64,000 bases of DNA from Mucilaginibacter sp. PAMB04168 (GTDB lineage: Bacteria; Bacteroidota; Bacteroidia; Sphingobacteriales; Sphingobacteriaceae). Shown here piece after piece: positions 1 to 8,113 of this stretch. The translations under genes and the position numbers were made by a program. Below the pieces are notes generated by a model. The model was not told the DNA's origin and made no database searches. It saw only the letters and a program-made list of their open reading frames with translations. Position 1 is the first letter of the stretch, and each line of letters starts with the position of its first letter. Location: NCBI RefSeq assembly GCF_039634365.2, contig NZ_CP155079.2, positions 4,154,001 to 4,218,000 on the forward strand. Direction: 5' to 3'.

Positions 1-312
1 TTTTTTTGATACTCTAACTAATTTACCAGCATCATTCTTTTTACGACCAACACGGGTAGTTTCTCCTGATTTAGGATCAACTAATGCCAGGTTAGAGATA
101 TGAATAGCGGCTTCCTTTTTTACAATACCACCGTTAGGGTTGGCTGCATTGGGCTTAGTGTGTTTAGATATCATGTTGACACCTTCAATCACCGCGCGGT
201 TTTTATCGATTATGATTTCGGTAACCTTACCTTGCTGACCTTTTGAATCACCGGCAATAACCTTAACCAGGTCACCTTTACGGATCTTTAATTTTACTTT
301 TTTGTTTTCCAT
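1..312 (-). CDS. rplX: 50S ribosomal protein L24, 3' end outside window
   Basis: Ribosomal protein L24, an early assembly protein of the large subunit that binds 23S rRNA. It starts with MENKKVKLKIRKGD, a typical KOW-domain opening, followed by the GDSKGQQGKV loop and the GVNMISKHTKPN stretch of L24. The reading frame runs off the left edge after 104 codons, so the C-terminus is missing. It follows rplN directly, separated by one base, in the order usual for the S10/spc run. Confidence 0.95.
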   Translation of the reverse strand, partial: MENKKVKLKIRKGDLVKVIAGDSKGQQGKVTEIIIDKNRAVIEGVNMISKHTKPNAANPNGGIVKKEAAIHISNLALVDPKSGETTRVGRKKNDAGKLVRVSKK

Positions 313-313
313 G

Positions 314-682
314 TTACAATACCTCCGGTGCTAATGATACAATTTTCATGAATTGTTTCTCGCGTAACTCTCTTGCTACCGGACCGAAGATACGTGTGCC
401 ACGAGGCTCATCCTGGTTGTTTAACAAAACAGCTGCGTTATCGTCGAAACGGATATAAGAACCGTCTTTACGGCGAACCTCTTTTTTGGTTCTTACAACT
501 ACGGCTTTTGATACAGTACCCTTTTTAACGTTACCTGATGGTATAGCGCTCTTTACAGTTACTACAATTTTATCGCCAACAGAGGCATAGCGCTTAGCTG
601 TACCGCCTAATACGCGGATAACCAGCACTTCTTTAGCACCACTGTTATCAGCTACATTTAATCTCGATTCCTGTTGTACCAT
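314..682 (-). CDS. rplN: 50S ribosomal protein L14
   Basis: Ribosomal protein L14 (122 aa), an intersubunit-bridge protein of the large subunit. The N-terminus MVQQESRLNVADNSGAK and the internal stretch RGTRIFGPVARELR are family hallmarks, and the length is normal. It lies one base downstream of rpsQ and one base upstream of rplX, so the genes are almost certainly co-transcribed and translationally coupled. Confidence 0.98.
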   Translation of the reverse strand: MVQQESRLNVADNSGAKEVLVIRVLGGTAKRYASVGDKIVVTVKSAIPSGNVKKGTVSKAVVVRTKKEVRRKDGSYIRFDDNAAVLLNNQDEPRGTRIFGPVARELREKQFMKIVSLAPEVL

Positions 683-683
683 C

Positions 684-938
684 TTATTTAGCCCTTTCTA
701 AAATTTGAACTAATCTCCAGTTTTTATTTTTGCTCAGTGGGCGTGTTTCCATAATCAATACGGTATCACCAATACCACAGGTATTAGCTTCGTCATGAGC
801 CATGAACTTGGCAGTTTTGTTTACGAACTTACCGTAGATAGGGTGTTTTACTTTCCTTTCTACTGCAACCACGATAGATTTATCCATCTTGTTGCTTACT
901 ACCAGTCCGGTACGTGTTTTTCTTAAATTTCTTTCCAT
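684..938 (-). CDS. rpsQ: 30S ribosomal protein S17
   Basis: Ribosomal protein S17 (84 aa), a primary 16S rRNA binder with an OB fold. RKTRTGLVVSNKMDKSIVV and the C-terminal ETRPLSKNKNWRL motif identify it. It sits 16 bases downstream of rpmC and one base before rplN in the same direction. Confidence 0.98.
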   Translation of the reverse strand: MERNLRKTRTGLVVSNKMDKSIVVAVERKVKHPIYGKFVNKTAKFMAHDEANTCGIGDTVLIMETRPLSKNKNWRLVQILERAK

Positions 939-954
939 TGTTTCGACGCTTAAA

Positions 955-1164
955 TTATTGCTGTTCAGAAGCTGACGCCGCTTTACGCTTGGTTAATTCA
1001 GTATTTAAACGAGCAACTTCCTTACGTACATTTTTAATACGGATAGGATTCTCTATCGCCGAAACTGCATGTGCAAATTTCAGTTTGGTAAGATTAGTTT
1101 TTTCCTCGCCAATTTTAGCAACCAACTCTTCAGTTGACAGCGCTGATATTTCTGAGCTTTTCAT
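955..1164 (-). CDS. rpmC: 50S ribosomal protein L29
   Basis: Ribosomal protein L29 (69 aa), a small two-helix protein near the polypeptide exit tunnel. The EEKTNLTKLKFAHAVSAIENP stretch (KLKF..A and ENP) is characteristic. It is separated from the upstream rplP by an unusually long 129-base spacer that carries an inverted repeat; elsewhere in this run spacers are under 50 bases. Confidence 0.95.
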   Translation of the reverse strand: MKSSEISALSTEELVAKIGEEKTNLTKLKFAHAVSAIENPIRIKNVRKEVARLNTELTKRKAASASEQQ

Positions 1165-1241
1165 TTTGTGTGAGTTTTGAACAGTGAGAGGTAAGTTGGA
1201 TGCTTACGTCACGCTTCTTTCTTTTGTTATTATATTTCAGG

Positions 1242-1288
1242 TTACAGGTTGCAAGCTCTTTACGCAACTCACAACTTACAACCTGTAA
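1242..1288 (-). repeat. Inverted repeat in rplP-rpmC spacer
   Basis: Arms TTACAGGTTGCAAG (1242-1255) and CTTACAACCTGTAA (1275-1288) pair over 14 positions with one mismatch around a 19-base loop made of similar words (CAACTCACAACTTAC). It sits in the only long spacer of the S10 run. It could be a partial terminator, an RNA-processing site or an intergenic repeat; two related structures occur at 15380 and 17556. Confidence 0.6.
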
Positions 1289-1293
1289 ACTTA

Positions 1294-1716
1294 CTATGCT
1301 TCTACGTAATCCCTACGTACTACAAATTTTGTTTGAATTGGCAGTTTTTGTGCAGCCAAACGAAGTGCTTCTTTAGCAACTTCTAATGGCACACCTTCTG
1401 CTTCAAAGATGATCCTGCCGGGGCGTACAACCGCTACCCAGTATTCCGGAGCACCTTTACCTTTACCCATACGTACCTCTGCAGGTTTTTTAGTTACGGG
1501 TTTGTCAGGAAATATCCTGATCCACACCTGGCCTTCACGTTTCATAAAACGTGTTACAGCGATACGTGCAGCCTCGATCTGACGGCTGGTAATCCAGGCC
1601 GGCTCGAGTGATTTTATACCGAAAGATCCGAATGAAAGCTCAGCACCACGAGTGGCGGCACCTTTCATTCTGCCTTTTTGCATCTTTCTGAACTTCGTTC
1701 TTTTTGGCTGTAGCAT
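1294..1716 (-). CDS. rplP: 50S ribosomal protein L16
   Basis: Ribosomal protein L16 (140 aa), which binds 23S rRNA near the A-site tRNA elbow. It opens MLQPKRTKFRKMQKGRMKG and contains GMGKGKGAPEYWVA-type and EAEGVP motifs of the family. Length is normal. Its start lies 48 bases after the rpsC stop, and it is followed by the repeat-containing spacer before rpmC. Confidence 0.98.
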   Translation of the reverse strand: MLQPKRTKFRKMQKGRMKGAATRGAELSFGSFGIKSLEPAWITSRQIEAARIAVTRFMKREGQVWIRIFPDKPVTKKPAEVRMGKGKGAPEYWVAVVRPGRIIFEAEGVPLEVAKEALRLAAQKLPIQTKFVVRRDYVEA

Positions 1717-1764
1717 TTTATTAGCTTATTATATCTAAACGATGTCTGTCTCGACTTTGATTAA

Positions 1765-2637
1765 TTATCTGTTTCCGCCCGGACGGTTACCACCACCCTG
1801 ACGATTTTGGCCACCTGGACGGTTGTTGTTACCACCACCACGCTGGTTGCTGTTGTTACCACCTCTGCGGTCACCACCACCACCTTGACGACGGTCACCA
1901 CCACCACGGCGATCACCACCACGCTCGTTGCCAAATGCGGCTGCGCCTTCCGGACGACCACCACGGCCACTTGCGCTGCTGGTTGAACCTATGTTTGGAG
2001 AAAGATCACGTTTACCGTAAACCTCACCTTTACAGATCCATACTTTAACACCTATTTTACCATAAGTAGTTAAGGCTTCAGCCAGTGCATAATCAATGTC
2101 AGCACGGAAAGTATGCAGAGGAATTCTTCCTTCTTTATATTGCTCAGTACGTGCCATCTCAGCACCACCTAAACGGCCTGATGTCATCACTTTAATACCT
2201 TCAGCACCCATTCTCATGGTTGAAGCTATTGTAGTTTTCATTGCACGACGGAAAGAGATACGAGCCTCTAATTGCTTAGCAATACCTTCAGCTACTAATT
2301 GAGCGTCAAGTTCAGGACGTTTGATTTCAAAAATGTTGATTTGAACGTCTTTCTTGGTAAGTTTTTTAAGCTCTTCTTTGATCTTATCTACTTCCTGACC
2401 GCCTTTACCGATAACGATACCCGGACGGGCAGTGTGAATGGTTACAGTGATGCGTTTTAAGGTACGCTCAATAACTACTTTAGATACGCCGCCTTTTGCA
2501 ATACGTACAGATAAGTATTTGCGGATTTTTTCGTCCTCAACTAATTTATCGGAGTAGTTGTTGCCACCGAACCAGTTAGAATCCCAACCACGGATGATTC
2601 CTAAACGGTTACCTATTGGATGTGCTTTTTGTCCCAT
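1765..2637 (-). CDS. rpsC: 30S ribosomal protein S3 with Gly/Arg-rich tail
   Basis: Ribosomal protein S3, part of the mRNA entry tunnel and helicase. The conserved body (residues about 1-212) has MGQKAHPIGNRLGI and the KH-domain loop VIGKGGQE. The protein is 290 aa, longer than the roughly 210-240 of most bacteria. The extra residues 213-290 are low-complexity with many RGG, GGDRRGG and NNRPGG units, resembling an RGG-box RNA-binding tail. The tail is in frame and ends at a normal stop before rplP, so it is not a frameshift artefact. Confidence 0.98.
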   Translation of the reverse strand: MGQKAHPIGNRLGIIRGWDSNWFGGNNYSDKLVEDEKIRKYLSVRIAKGGVSKVVIERTLKRITVTIHTARPGIVIGKGGQEVDKIKEELKKLTKKDVQINIFEIKRPELDAQLVAEGIAKQLEARISFRRAMKTTIASTMRMGAEGIKVMTSGRLGGAEMARTEQYKEGRIPLHTFRADIDYALAEALTTYGKIGVKVWICKGEVYGKRDLSPNIGSTSSASGRGGRPEGAAAFGNERGGDRRGGGDRRQGGGGDRRGGNNSNQRGGGNNNRPGGQNRQGGGNRPGGNR

Positions 2638-2643
2638 TTCTAA

Positions 2644-3072
2644 TTAGTTGATTTCGGTTTTACTATCCACAATTAAAGTAACGTGGTTTGAGCGCTTACG
2701 GATACGGTATCCGCGGCCCTGAGGAGCCGGACGCAGTCTTTTTAACTGACGACCACCACCCACTGAAACTTCTTTTACATATAAAGCACTGTCTTCAACA
2801 CGCTTGCCTTCGTTTCTGGACTCCCAGTTTTTGATAGCTGAAAGAAGTAATTTCTCCACACGGATAGCTGCTTCTTTGTTAGTGTATTTTAAGATATATA
2901 ATGCTTTTTCAACCTGCTCACCGCGGATCAGATCTACCACTAAGCGCATTTTACGCGGCGAAGTTGGGCAGTTCTGTAATTTGGCAACAGAAGCTCCTCC
3001 TTGCTGAGCTTTCTCTTGCTCTTTGCGTTGTCTGATTAATACAGACTTTTTAATTTTTGTTGTTGCTTCCAT
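2644..3072 (-). CDS. rplV: 50S ribosomal protein L22
   Basis: Ribosomal protein L22 (142 aa), which lines the peptide exit tunnel. The core begins near residue 27 with AKLQNCPTSPRKMRLVVDLIRG and contains the tunnel hairpin region RLRPAPQGRGYRIRKRSNH. The first 25 residues (rich in Lys, Gln, Arg) are an N-terminal extension relative to the E. coli protein. It lies six bases downstream of rpsS. Confidence 0.97.
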   Translation of the reverse strand: MEATTKIKKSVLIRQRKEQEKAQQGGASVAKLQNCPTSPRKMRLVVDLIRGEQVEKALYILKYTNKEAAIRVEKLLLSAIKNWESRNEGKRVEDSALYVKEVSVGGGRQLKRLRPAPQGRGYRIRKRSNHVTLIVDSKTEIN

Positions 3073-3078
3073 TGCCTA

Positions 3079-3345
3079 TTATTTTTTCTTTTCTGCGTGA
3101 CCACGGAATGTACGGGTTGGGGCAAACTCTCCCAGCTTGTGACCCACCATGTTTTCTGTTACGTACACAGGTATAAATTTATTACCGTTGTGTACAGCGA
3201 ATGTATGACCAACGAAATCTGGAGAAATCATGGAACGACGTGACCATGTTTTTACAACAGATTTCTTACTTGAATCATTCAGCACCTGAACTTTTTTGTC
3301 CAGATTGTGATCAATATAAGGTCCTTTTTTAATCGAACGTGCCAT
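3079..3345 (-). CDS. rpsS: 30S ribosomal protein S19
   Basis: Ribosomal protein S19 (88 aa) of the 30S head. MARSIKKGPYID, KTWSRRSMI and GHKLGEFAPTRTFRGH are hallmark motifs. Its first base overlaps the last base of rplB, indicating tight translational coupling. Confidence 0.98.
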   Translation of the reverse strand: MARSIKKGPYIDHNLDKKVQVLNDSSKKSVVKTWSRRSMISPDFVGHTFAVHNGNKFIPVYVTENMVGHKLGEFAPTRTFRGHAEKKK

Positions 3346-4169
3346 TATTTCTTCCTTCTTTCTATGATATAACGATCAGATGTTTTCTTTTTGTCGCGGG
3401 TTTTGTAGCCTTTAGCTAACAAACCTTTACGTGAGCGTGGGTGACCACCTGATGAACGGCCTTCACCACCACCCATAGGGTGATCTACCGGGTTCATGGC
3501 AACACCACGAACTCTTGGACGACGACCAATCCAACGTTTACGACCAGCTTTACCCAGTACTTCATTTGCTTTCTCAGCATTTGATACCGTACCGATAGTA
3601 GCTAAACAAGTTGACAATATCATACGGGTTTCACCTGAAGGCAACTTTATGATGGCATATTTACCATCACGGGCAGACAGTTGTGCGTATGTTCCTGCAG
3701 AGCGGGCAATTGTGCCACCCTGACCAGGGTTCAGTTCAATATTGTGTATGATAGAACCTAAAGGAATGTTCTTTAACGGTAAGGTATTACCTACTTCAGG
3801 AGGTGAACCTGCACCTGAAAGAACTACCTGACCTACGGTCAAGCCTTCTGGAGCGATCATGTAGCGTTTTTCGCCATCTGCATAGTTAAGCAGAGCGATA
3901 CGTGCTGAACGGTTTGGATCGTACTCGATAGTAGCAACAGTTGCGGGGATGTCAAACTTGTCACGTTTAAAGTCGATCAATCGGTATGATTTCTTATGTC
4001 CCCCACCGATGTAACGCATGGTCATTTTACCGGTATTGTTACGTCCGCCTGATTTCTTGTGAGAAACCACCAATGATTTTTCAGGAACGTTGGTAGTTAC
4101 GTCAGAGTAATCAGCACCTACCCTGAAACGGGTACCCGGAGTAACCGGTTTAAATCTTTTAACTGCCAT
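3345..4169 (-). CDS. rplB: 50S ribosomal protein L2
   Basis: Ribosomal protein L2 (274 aa), essential for peptidyl-transferase function and subunit joining. AVKRFKPVTPGTRFR at the N-terminus, RNNTGKMTMRYIGGGHKK and the C-terminal catalytic-region motif GVAMNPVDHPMGGGEG (with the conserved His) are visible. Length is normal for the family. Confidence 0.98.
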   Translation of the reverse strand: MAVKRFKPVTPGTRFRVGADYSDVTTNVPEKSLVVSHKKSGGRNNTGKMTMRYIGGGHKKSYRLIDFKRDKFDIPATVATIEYDPNRSARIALLNYADGEKRYMIAPEGLTVGQVVLSGAGSPPEVGNTLPLKNIPLGSIIHNIELNPGQGGTIARSAGTYAQLSARDGKYAIIKLPSGETRMILSTCLATIGTVSNAEKANEVLGKAGRKRWIGRRPRVRGVAMNPVDHPMGGGEGRSSGGHPRSRKGLLAKGYKTRDKKKTSDRYIIERRKK

Positions 4170-4177
4170 TTCTCTTT

Positions 4178-4468
4178 TTATATTGTGCTATAAAAATCTA
4201 TTGTTTCACCATCCTTTAAAGTGATGATCGCTTTCTTAAAAGCAGCTGGCCTCCCGGTTACAGTTCCTGCTTTAGTTGAGCGGCTCTTCAGTTTGCCGGC
4301 ATATTTCATTGTGTTTACTGCGGTAACAGTAACACCGTACATTGCTTCTACTGCTAATTTGATCTGAATTTTATTCGCTCTTGGATCAACTTTAAAAGCA
4401 TAACGATTCAGTTTCTCTGTTAGCAGAGATACTTTCTCAGTAAGTAAAGGTTTTTTTAATATCTCCAT
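4178..4468 (-). CDS. rplW: 50S ribosomal protein L23
   Basis: Ribosomal protein L23 (96 aa), the docking site for trigger factor and SRP at the tunnel exit. It opens MEILKKPLLTEKVSLL and contains RYAFKVDPRANKIQIK and VTAVNTMKYAGK, as expected. It is two bases after rplD and eight before rplB. Confidence 0.97.
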   Translation of the reverse strand: MEILKKPLLTEKVSLLTEKLNRYAFKVDPRANKIQIKLAVEAMYGVTVTAVNTMKYAGKLKSRSTKAGTVTGRPAAFKKAIITLKDGETIDFYSTI

Positions 4469-4470
4469 AA

Positions 4471-5100
4471 TTACTTAGCGAACGCTTCCTCCAGAGTTTT
4501 AACAGAACCTGTAGTCAGTAACAGCTTACCAGCGTTTAACACATCATAAGTGCTTAACTGATCGGCGGTGATAACCTTGGCTTTTTTCAGGTTTCTGCTT
4601 GATAAATAAATATTGTTGTTAGCAGCAGGCAACACCAGTAATGTTTTTTCATTGGTGAAGTTTAAATCAGCAACCAACTTAATGTAATTCTTGGTTTTAA
4701 CACTGTCGAAGTTGAAGTCTTCTAAAACAACGATGCTGTTATCCTGAGCTTTGTAAGTAAGGGCTGATTTACGCGCTAATTGTTTAAGCTTTTTGTTCAG
4801 CTTGAAATTATAGTCGCGTGGTTGCGGACCGAATACACGGCCACCACCGTTAAACAAAGGTGATTTGATGCTACCCGCACGGGCGCCACCAGTACCTTTT
4901 TGCTTATGTAATTTGCGGGTTGAACCTGCAATTTCATTACGCTGTTTTGCTTTGTGTGTACCTTGACGTTGGTTAGCTAAATAAAGCTTAACATCCAGAT
5001 AGATTGCGTGATCGTTAGGTTCTACCGCGAAAACCGAATCAGGAAGCTGCACCTTGGCACCTGTTTGCTGACCTGATACATTTAATACATTAACTTCCAT
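4471..5100 (-). CDS. rplD: 50S ribosomal protein L4
   Basis: Ribosomal protein L4 (209 aa). The extended tunnel loop KQKGTGGARAGSIKSPLFNGGG is preserved. In many bacteria L4 also represses its own operon by acting on the S10 leader; here the operon begins at rplC, so any such control would have to act on the rplC leader. It starts one base after the rplC stop. Confidence 0.97.
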   Translation of the reverse strand: MEVNVLNVSGQQTGAKVQLPDSVFAVEPNDHAIYLDVKLYLANQRQGTHKAKQRNEIAGSTRKLHKQKGTGGARAGSIKSPLFNGGGRVFGPQPRDYNFKLNKKLKQLARKSALTYKAQDNSIVVLEDFNFDSVKTKNYIKLVADLNFTNEKTLLVLPAANNNIYLSSRNLKKAKVITADQLSTYDVLNAGKLLLTTGSVKTLEEAFAK

Positions 5101-5101
5101 C

Positions 5102-5719
5102 TTATTTATCCACGATTACGAATGAACCCTTAGCTCCTGGGATGGAACCTTTAACAACCAGCAAATTTTGCTCGGCAAACACCTTAACCACTTCAAGGTT
5201 TTGTACTTTAACACGTACATTACCAGTTTGACCCGCCATACGCATACCTTTAAATACGCGAGAAGGCCATGATGAAGCACCCAGTGAACCCGGAGCGCGT
5301 AAACGGTTATGCTGACCGTGAGTTTGCATACCCACACCGCTAAAGCCGTGACGCTTTACAACACCCTGAAAACCTTTACCTTTTGAAGTTCCAACCACAT
5401 CCACAAAATCTCCGGCGGCAAAAATATCAACGGTAACAGTGTCACCTAATGATTTTTCGTCTTCGAAGGTTTTGAACTCAACCAGTTTACGCTTTGGCGT
5501 TGTACCGGCTTTTTGGAAATGACCTTTTAGAGGAGCAGGGGTGTTTTTTTCTTTTTGCTCATCATATGCTAGCTGAACAGCTGCATATCCGTCTGTATCA
5601 ACAGACTTAACGTGAGTTACCACGCAAGGGCCAGCTTCGATTACTGTACAAGGAATATTTTTCCCTGCCTCATCGAAAATGCTGGTCATTCCTACTTTTT
5701 TACCAATAATTCCTGACAT
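5102..5719 (-). CDS. rplC: 50S ribosomal protein L3
   Basis: Ribosomal protein L3 (205 aa), which initiates 50S assembly. MSGIIGKKVGMTSIF and GTSKGKGFQGVVKRHGF with the GQH...R..GS region are diagnostic. It is the first gene of this run. The usual upstream neighbour rpsJ is 9.3 kb away, and a good promoter lies at 5794-5824, so rplC starts a separate transcription unit. Confidence 0.98.
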   Translation of the reverse strand: MSGIIGKKVGMTSIFDEAGKNIPCTVIEAGPCVVTHVKSVDTDGYAAVQLAYDEQKEKNTPAPLKGHFQKAGTTPKRKLVEFKTFEDEKSLGDTVTVDIFAAGDFVDVVGTSKGKGFQGVVKRHGFSGVGMQTHGQHNRLRAPGSLGASSWPSRVFKGMRMAGQTGNVRVKVQNLEVVKVFAEQNLLVVKGSIPGAKGSFVIVDK

Positions 5720-5745
5720 TTTCTTAATTAATTTGTTTTGCCCAT

Positions 5746-5763
5746 CGAAGCAGTAGGGCTTCG
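5746..5763 (-). promoter_or_regulatory. Hairpin in the rplC 5' leader
   Basis: On the transcribed (minus) strand the leader contains CGAAGC-CCTACT-GCTTCG, a perfect 6-bp stem with a 6-base loop, 27 bases upstream of the rplC ATG and downstream of the predicted start of transcription. It is a candidate site for ribosomal-protein feedback; no protein partner can be shown from sequence. Confidence 0.4.
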
Positions 5764-5793
5764 TTCAAGGCATTTTCCCGGTTTAAGGGAGGG

Positions 5794-5824
5794 CAAAGAT
5801 AGGAATTTTTAATTATGTGTCAAA
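5794..5824 (-). promoter_or_regulatory. Bacteroidota-type promoter of rplC operon
   Basis: On the minus strand TTTG (5821-5824) is followed after 19 bases by TATCTTTG (5794-5801), a full match to the Bacteroidota consensus TTTG-N19..21-TANNTTTG. It points towards rplC with a leader of roughly 70 bases. A perfect 13-base palindrome GTTGATTATCAAC lies just upstream at 5857-5869. Confidence 0.75.
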
Positions 5825-5869
5825 TAGTTACGGAATTATTTTTCAAAGAATTTGAGGTTGATTATCAAC

Positions 5870-6103
5870 TATTTTGACTGACCTTTTTAGTTCACAAACT
5901 TTCCGTGGAATTTAGACGTCAAGAAACGCTCACCTTCCTCAAATACATTACTTACTTATGCAGCTTTTAGCAATATAATTCGTCGGTGAGTAATTCAACA
6001 AGAAATGCCTCCTGCTATGCTTGAAGCCATCACTTGAATAGTGTATAAGATATTAACGTGCCCATTTAAGTAAGGCAGCAGAGGCGATAATTGGCACCTT
6101 TTT
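5870..6103. other. Non-coding stretch upstream of rplC promoter
   Basis: No convincing open reading frame, RNA gene or transposon remnant was found between the rplC promoter and the end of the glycosyltransferase gene at 6104. This is one edge of the accessory block that separates rplC from rpsJ; no direct or inverted repeats marking an insertion were recognised. Confidence 0.4.
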
Positions 6104-7048
6104 TTAACGCTTGCGCCGGTTGGCCAAAGCAGCCTTTGCGTAGCTGAAATCGCACAGCACTACTATTGCCATTTGGTATAAAAAGCGCAAGTAATCTTTT
6201 CCGTGGAGAGAGAAGCCAGCTTTCTTTTGGTATATAATTGCGTAATTGTGTTTCTTTCGGTTAAATCTTTCAAGCCAGGGGTCCTTGTTTTTTCTTTGCT
6301 CATACTCCTTATAACTTTCAACTGGTAAATTAGCTCTGCGCTGTTTTATGGCATACCTTGCGTAGGCAGTATAATTTAAAACATACCACCTGTTTTTTAC
6401 ACTGTCGGAGTTTGGGTGAACCCGGTACTTCATTAGTATCTCCTGAATGATTACCAGGATGTACCCCTGTTCAATTATATTGTTAGATATCTCCAAATCA
6501 TCACACGGCCAAAAAGTCTTTTTCATTCCGCCTATCTTAACGTAGGCTTCTCTGTAAATCATTAAACCGGTGATGGCAATCATAACTATCTTATTTTCGC
6601 TTATTGCAGCGCGGCACTCCGCTTCGGAGCGTAGACCGGGATATACGGCAACACCCCTGTCGTTCCCGTCGCTGTCAATGTACCTGCAGTTGCAACTGGT
6701 TGCTGAAACATTTGGGTGAGCGAGGTGGTATGCTACCTGCTTTTCCAACCGTTGAGGCAGCATAATATCATCGGCATCCAAAAAAGCACATAGTTCTCCG
6801 CGAGCCATTGATACTATTTTGTTGGCAGCCTCACTACGCCCAGCGTTATCATGAAAATATGCCCGTATTCTGTCGTCCTTTTTTACGTATTCTTTTATAA
6901 CTTGTGCTGTGTTATCTGTCGAACCATCATCAAGTATAACAATCTCGAAATCCTGGAAGGTTTGCGCTAATACGCTGTTAATTGTTTGGGCTATATATTT
7001 TTCCTGGTTATAAACAGGCAATATAACAGATACCTTTGGCGGGAGCAT
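6104..7048 (-). CDS. Family 2 glycosyltransferase
   Basis: GT-A fold glycosyltransferase (314 aa), probably acting on cell-surface polysaccharide or LPS with a nucleotide-sugar donor. The N-terminal half shows VSVILPVYNQEKYI, the nucleotide-binding ILDDGSTDNT and the metal-binding FLDADDIML; a W-P-C-D-D-L-E motif at about residue 180 is in the place of the usual acceptor-site acidic pair. The C-terminus (from about 215) is basic and has no clear membrane segment. The acceptor sugar cannot be told. It is divergent from another glycosyltransferase at 7207. Confidence 0.88.
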   Translation of the reverse strand: MLPPKVSVILPVYNQEKYIAQTINSVLAQTFQDFEIVILDDGSTDNTAQVIKEYVKKDDRIRAYFHDNAGRSEAANKIVSMARGELCAFLDADDIMLPQRLEKQVAYHLAHPNVSATSCNCRYIDSDGNDRGVAVYPGLRSEAECRAAISENKIVMIAITGLMIYREAYVKIGGMKKTFWPCDDLEISNNIIEQGYILVIIQEILMKYRVHPNSDSVKNRWYVLNYTAYARYAIKQRRANLPVESYKEYEQRKNKDPWLERFNRKKHNYAIIYQKKAGFSLHGKDYLRFLYQMAIVVLCDFSYAKAALANRRKR

Positions 7049-7076
7049 AATGAACTTATAGTAGTGGCAAGATTTA

Positions 7077-7100
7077 TATATTTAGCACGTGCTTTATATA
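7077..7100. promoter_or_regulatory. Palindrome between divergent glycosyltransferase genes
   Basis: A perfect 10-base core AGCACGTGCT (7084-7093) is flanked, after two mismatched positions on each side, by five more complementary bases (TATAT/ATATA). It lies 28 bases upstream of the minus-strand gene in the divergent intergenic region, a suitable place for an operator. The protein that would bind it is unknown. Confidence 0.45.
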
Positions 7101-7206
7101 CACAGGCTAAGTTAGCATTAATTACAAGGAATTAATTTAAATGTTTATTTATAGCTTCGCTCCCACTACTGTCACTATACAAATTTGTACTACAACTTAA
7201 ACGCTG

Positions 7207-8100
7207 ATGCCTTCGTTAAATATTGCTTTCTGTATAAATCGCTTAGCACTTGTGGGCTTAGGTTCAACAGTATCATCACTGATTAGAAACTGCTCGGATC
7301 CGTCAAAAATCACATTCTGGTTTATGTGTGCAGAACTAACTGAGACAGACAAAAACAATATCAAGCTCCTGTTAAATGCCGAAAACTTTAAGGGTTCGTA
7401 TCATTTGGTTGATTTTGATCCGGTAAGCCAGTTTAAAATGTTAACTCCTTTGCATGGCGACTGGACCCCTTATGGCAGATTACTGCTTGCCGATTTACTT
7501 ATAGAAGTAGATGTAGTGATGTATTTAGATGCCGATTTACTTATAGAAGTAGATGTACTAGAGCTGCTTGATGCCGATTTGGGCAACTATGGTTTAGCTG
7601 CGGTGCCTGGCGCAAAATTAAAACACGCCTTAGACAATCCCTTTCTGAATGGAAAGCTAAACATATCGTTAGAGGCCGACTATTTTAATTCGGGCGTTTT
7701 ACTGATGAACCTTGTTCACTGGCGCAGTGAAAACACCAAACAAAAGTTATTAAACATTGCAGAGAGGTATCCTAATGATTTAATTTCTCATGATCAAACA
7801 CTGCTAAACGCTGTGTTCGCACAAAATTATTATCACCTTCCGGCAGCGTACAACTGTGCCTGGTACGCTTATAGGAACAGGCCCAAAATTGCCGACAGGA
7901 TGATACTGCACTTTTTAGGCTCACCAAAGCCATGGGATATAGGTGGCCGGTTTTTACACAAAGCCTACTTGGCTTGGAAAAGCTATTTGAATAAAGATTG
8001 GGCTAAGTATTACTTTAAAACTTCTTTAAACGATGTAAAGCGCGCCTGGAATATTCGCAGATCTTATGGTAAAGTGGTTCGTAAAATGATGGGCAAATAA
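7207..8100 (+). CDS. Family 8 (LgtC-like) glycosyltransferase
   Basis: Retaining GT8 enzyme (297 aa) resembling LPS galactosyl/glucosyltransferases. Visible hallmarks are the metal-binding MYLDADLL motif, DYFNSGVLLMNL, SHDQTLLNAVF and the C-terminal LHFLGSPKPW, which match LgtC in order and spacing. The segment around the DxD motif is built from two identical 28-base stretches 42 bases apart (7488-7515 and 7530-7557), yet the protein has the normal length there. Probably decorates a surface glycan together with the divergent GT2. Confidence 0.88.
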   Translation: MPSLNIAFCINRLALVGLGSTVSSLIRNCSDPSKITFWFMCAELTETDKNNIKLLLNAENFKGSYHLVDFDPVSQFKMLTPLHGDWTPYGRLLLADLLIEVDVVMYLDADLLIEVDVLELLDADLGNYGLAAVPGAKLKHALDNPFLNGKLNISLEADYFNSGVLLMNLVHWRSENTKQKLLNIAERYPNDLISHDQTLLNAVFAQNYYHLPAAYNCAWYAYRNRPKIADRMILHFLGSPKPWDIGGRFLHKAYLAWKSYLNKDWAKYYFKTSLNDVKRAWNIRRSYGKVVRKMMGK

Positions 8101-8113
8101 CCGATGTATTCAG

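Noticed and set aside
1761..1970. Val-rich open frame of 69 codons on the minus strand
   Set aside because: It is an alternative frame of the Gly/Arg-rich tail of rpsC; the repeat codons alone create it.
7488..7580. CRISPR-like or minisatellite repeat
   Set aside because: The 42-base periodicity is in frame within a conserved GT8 motif and has just over two units.
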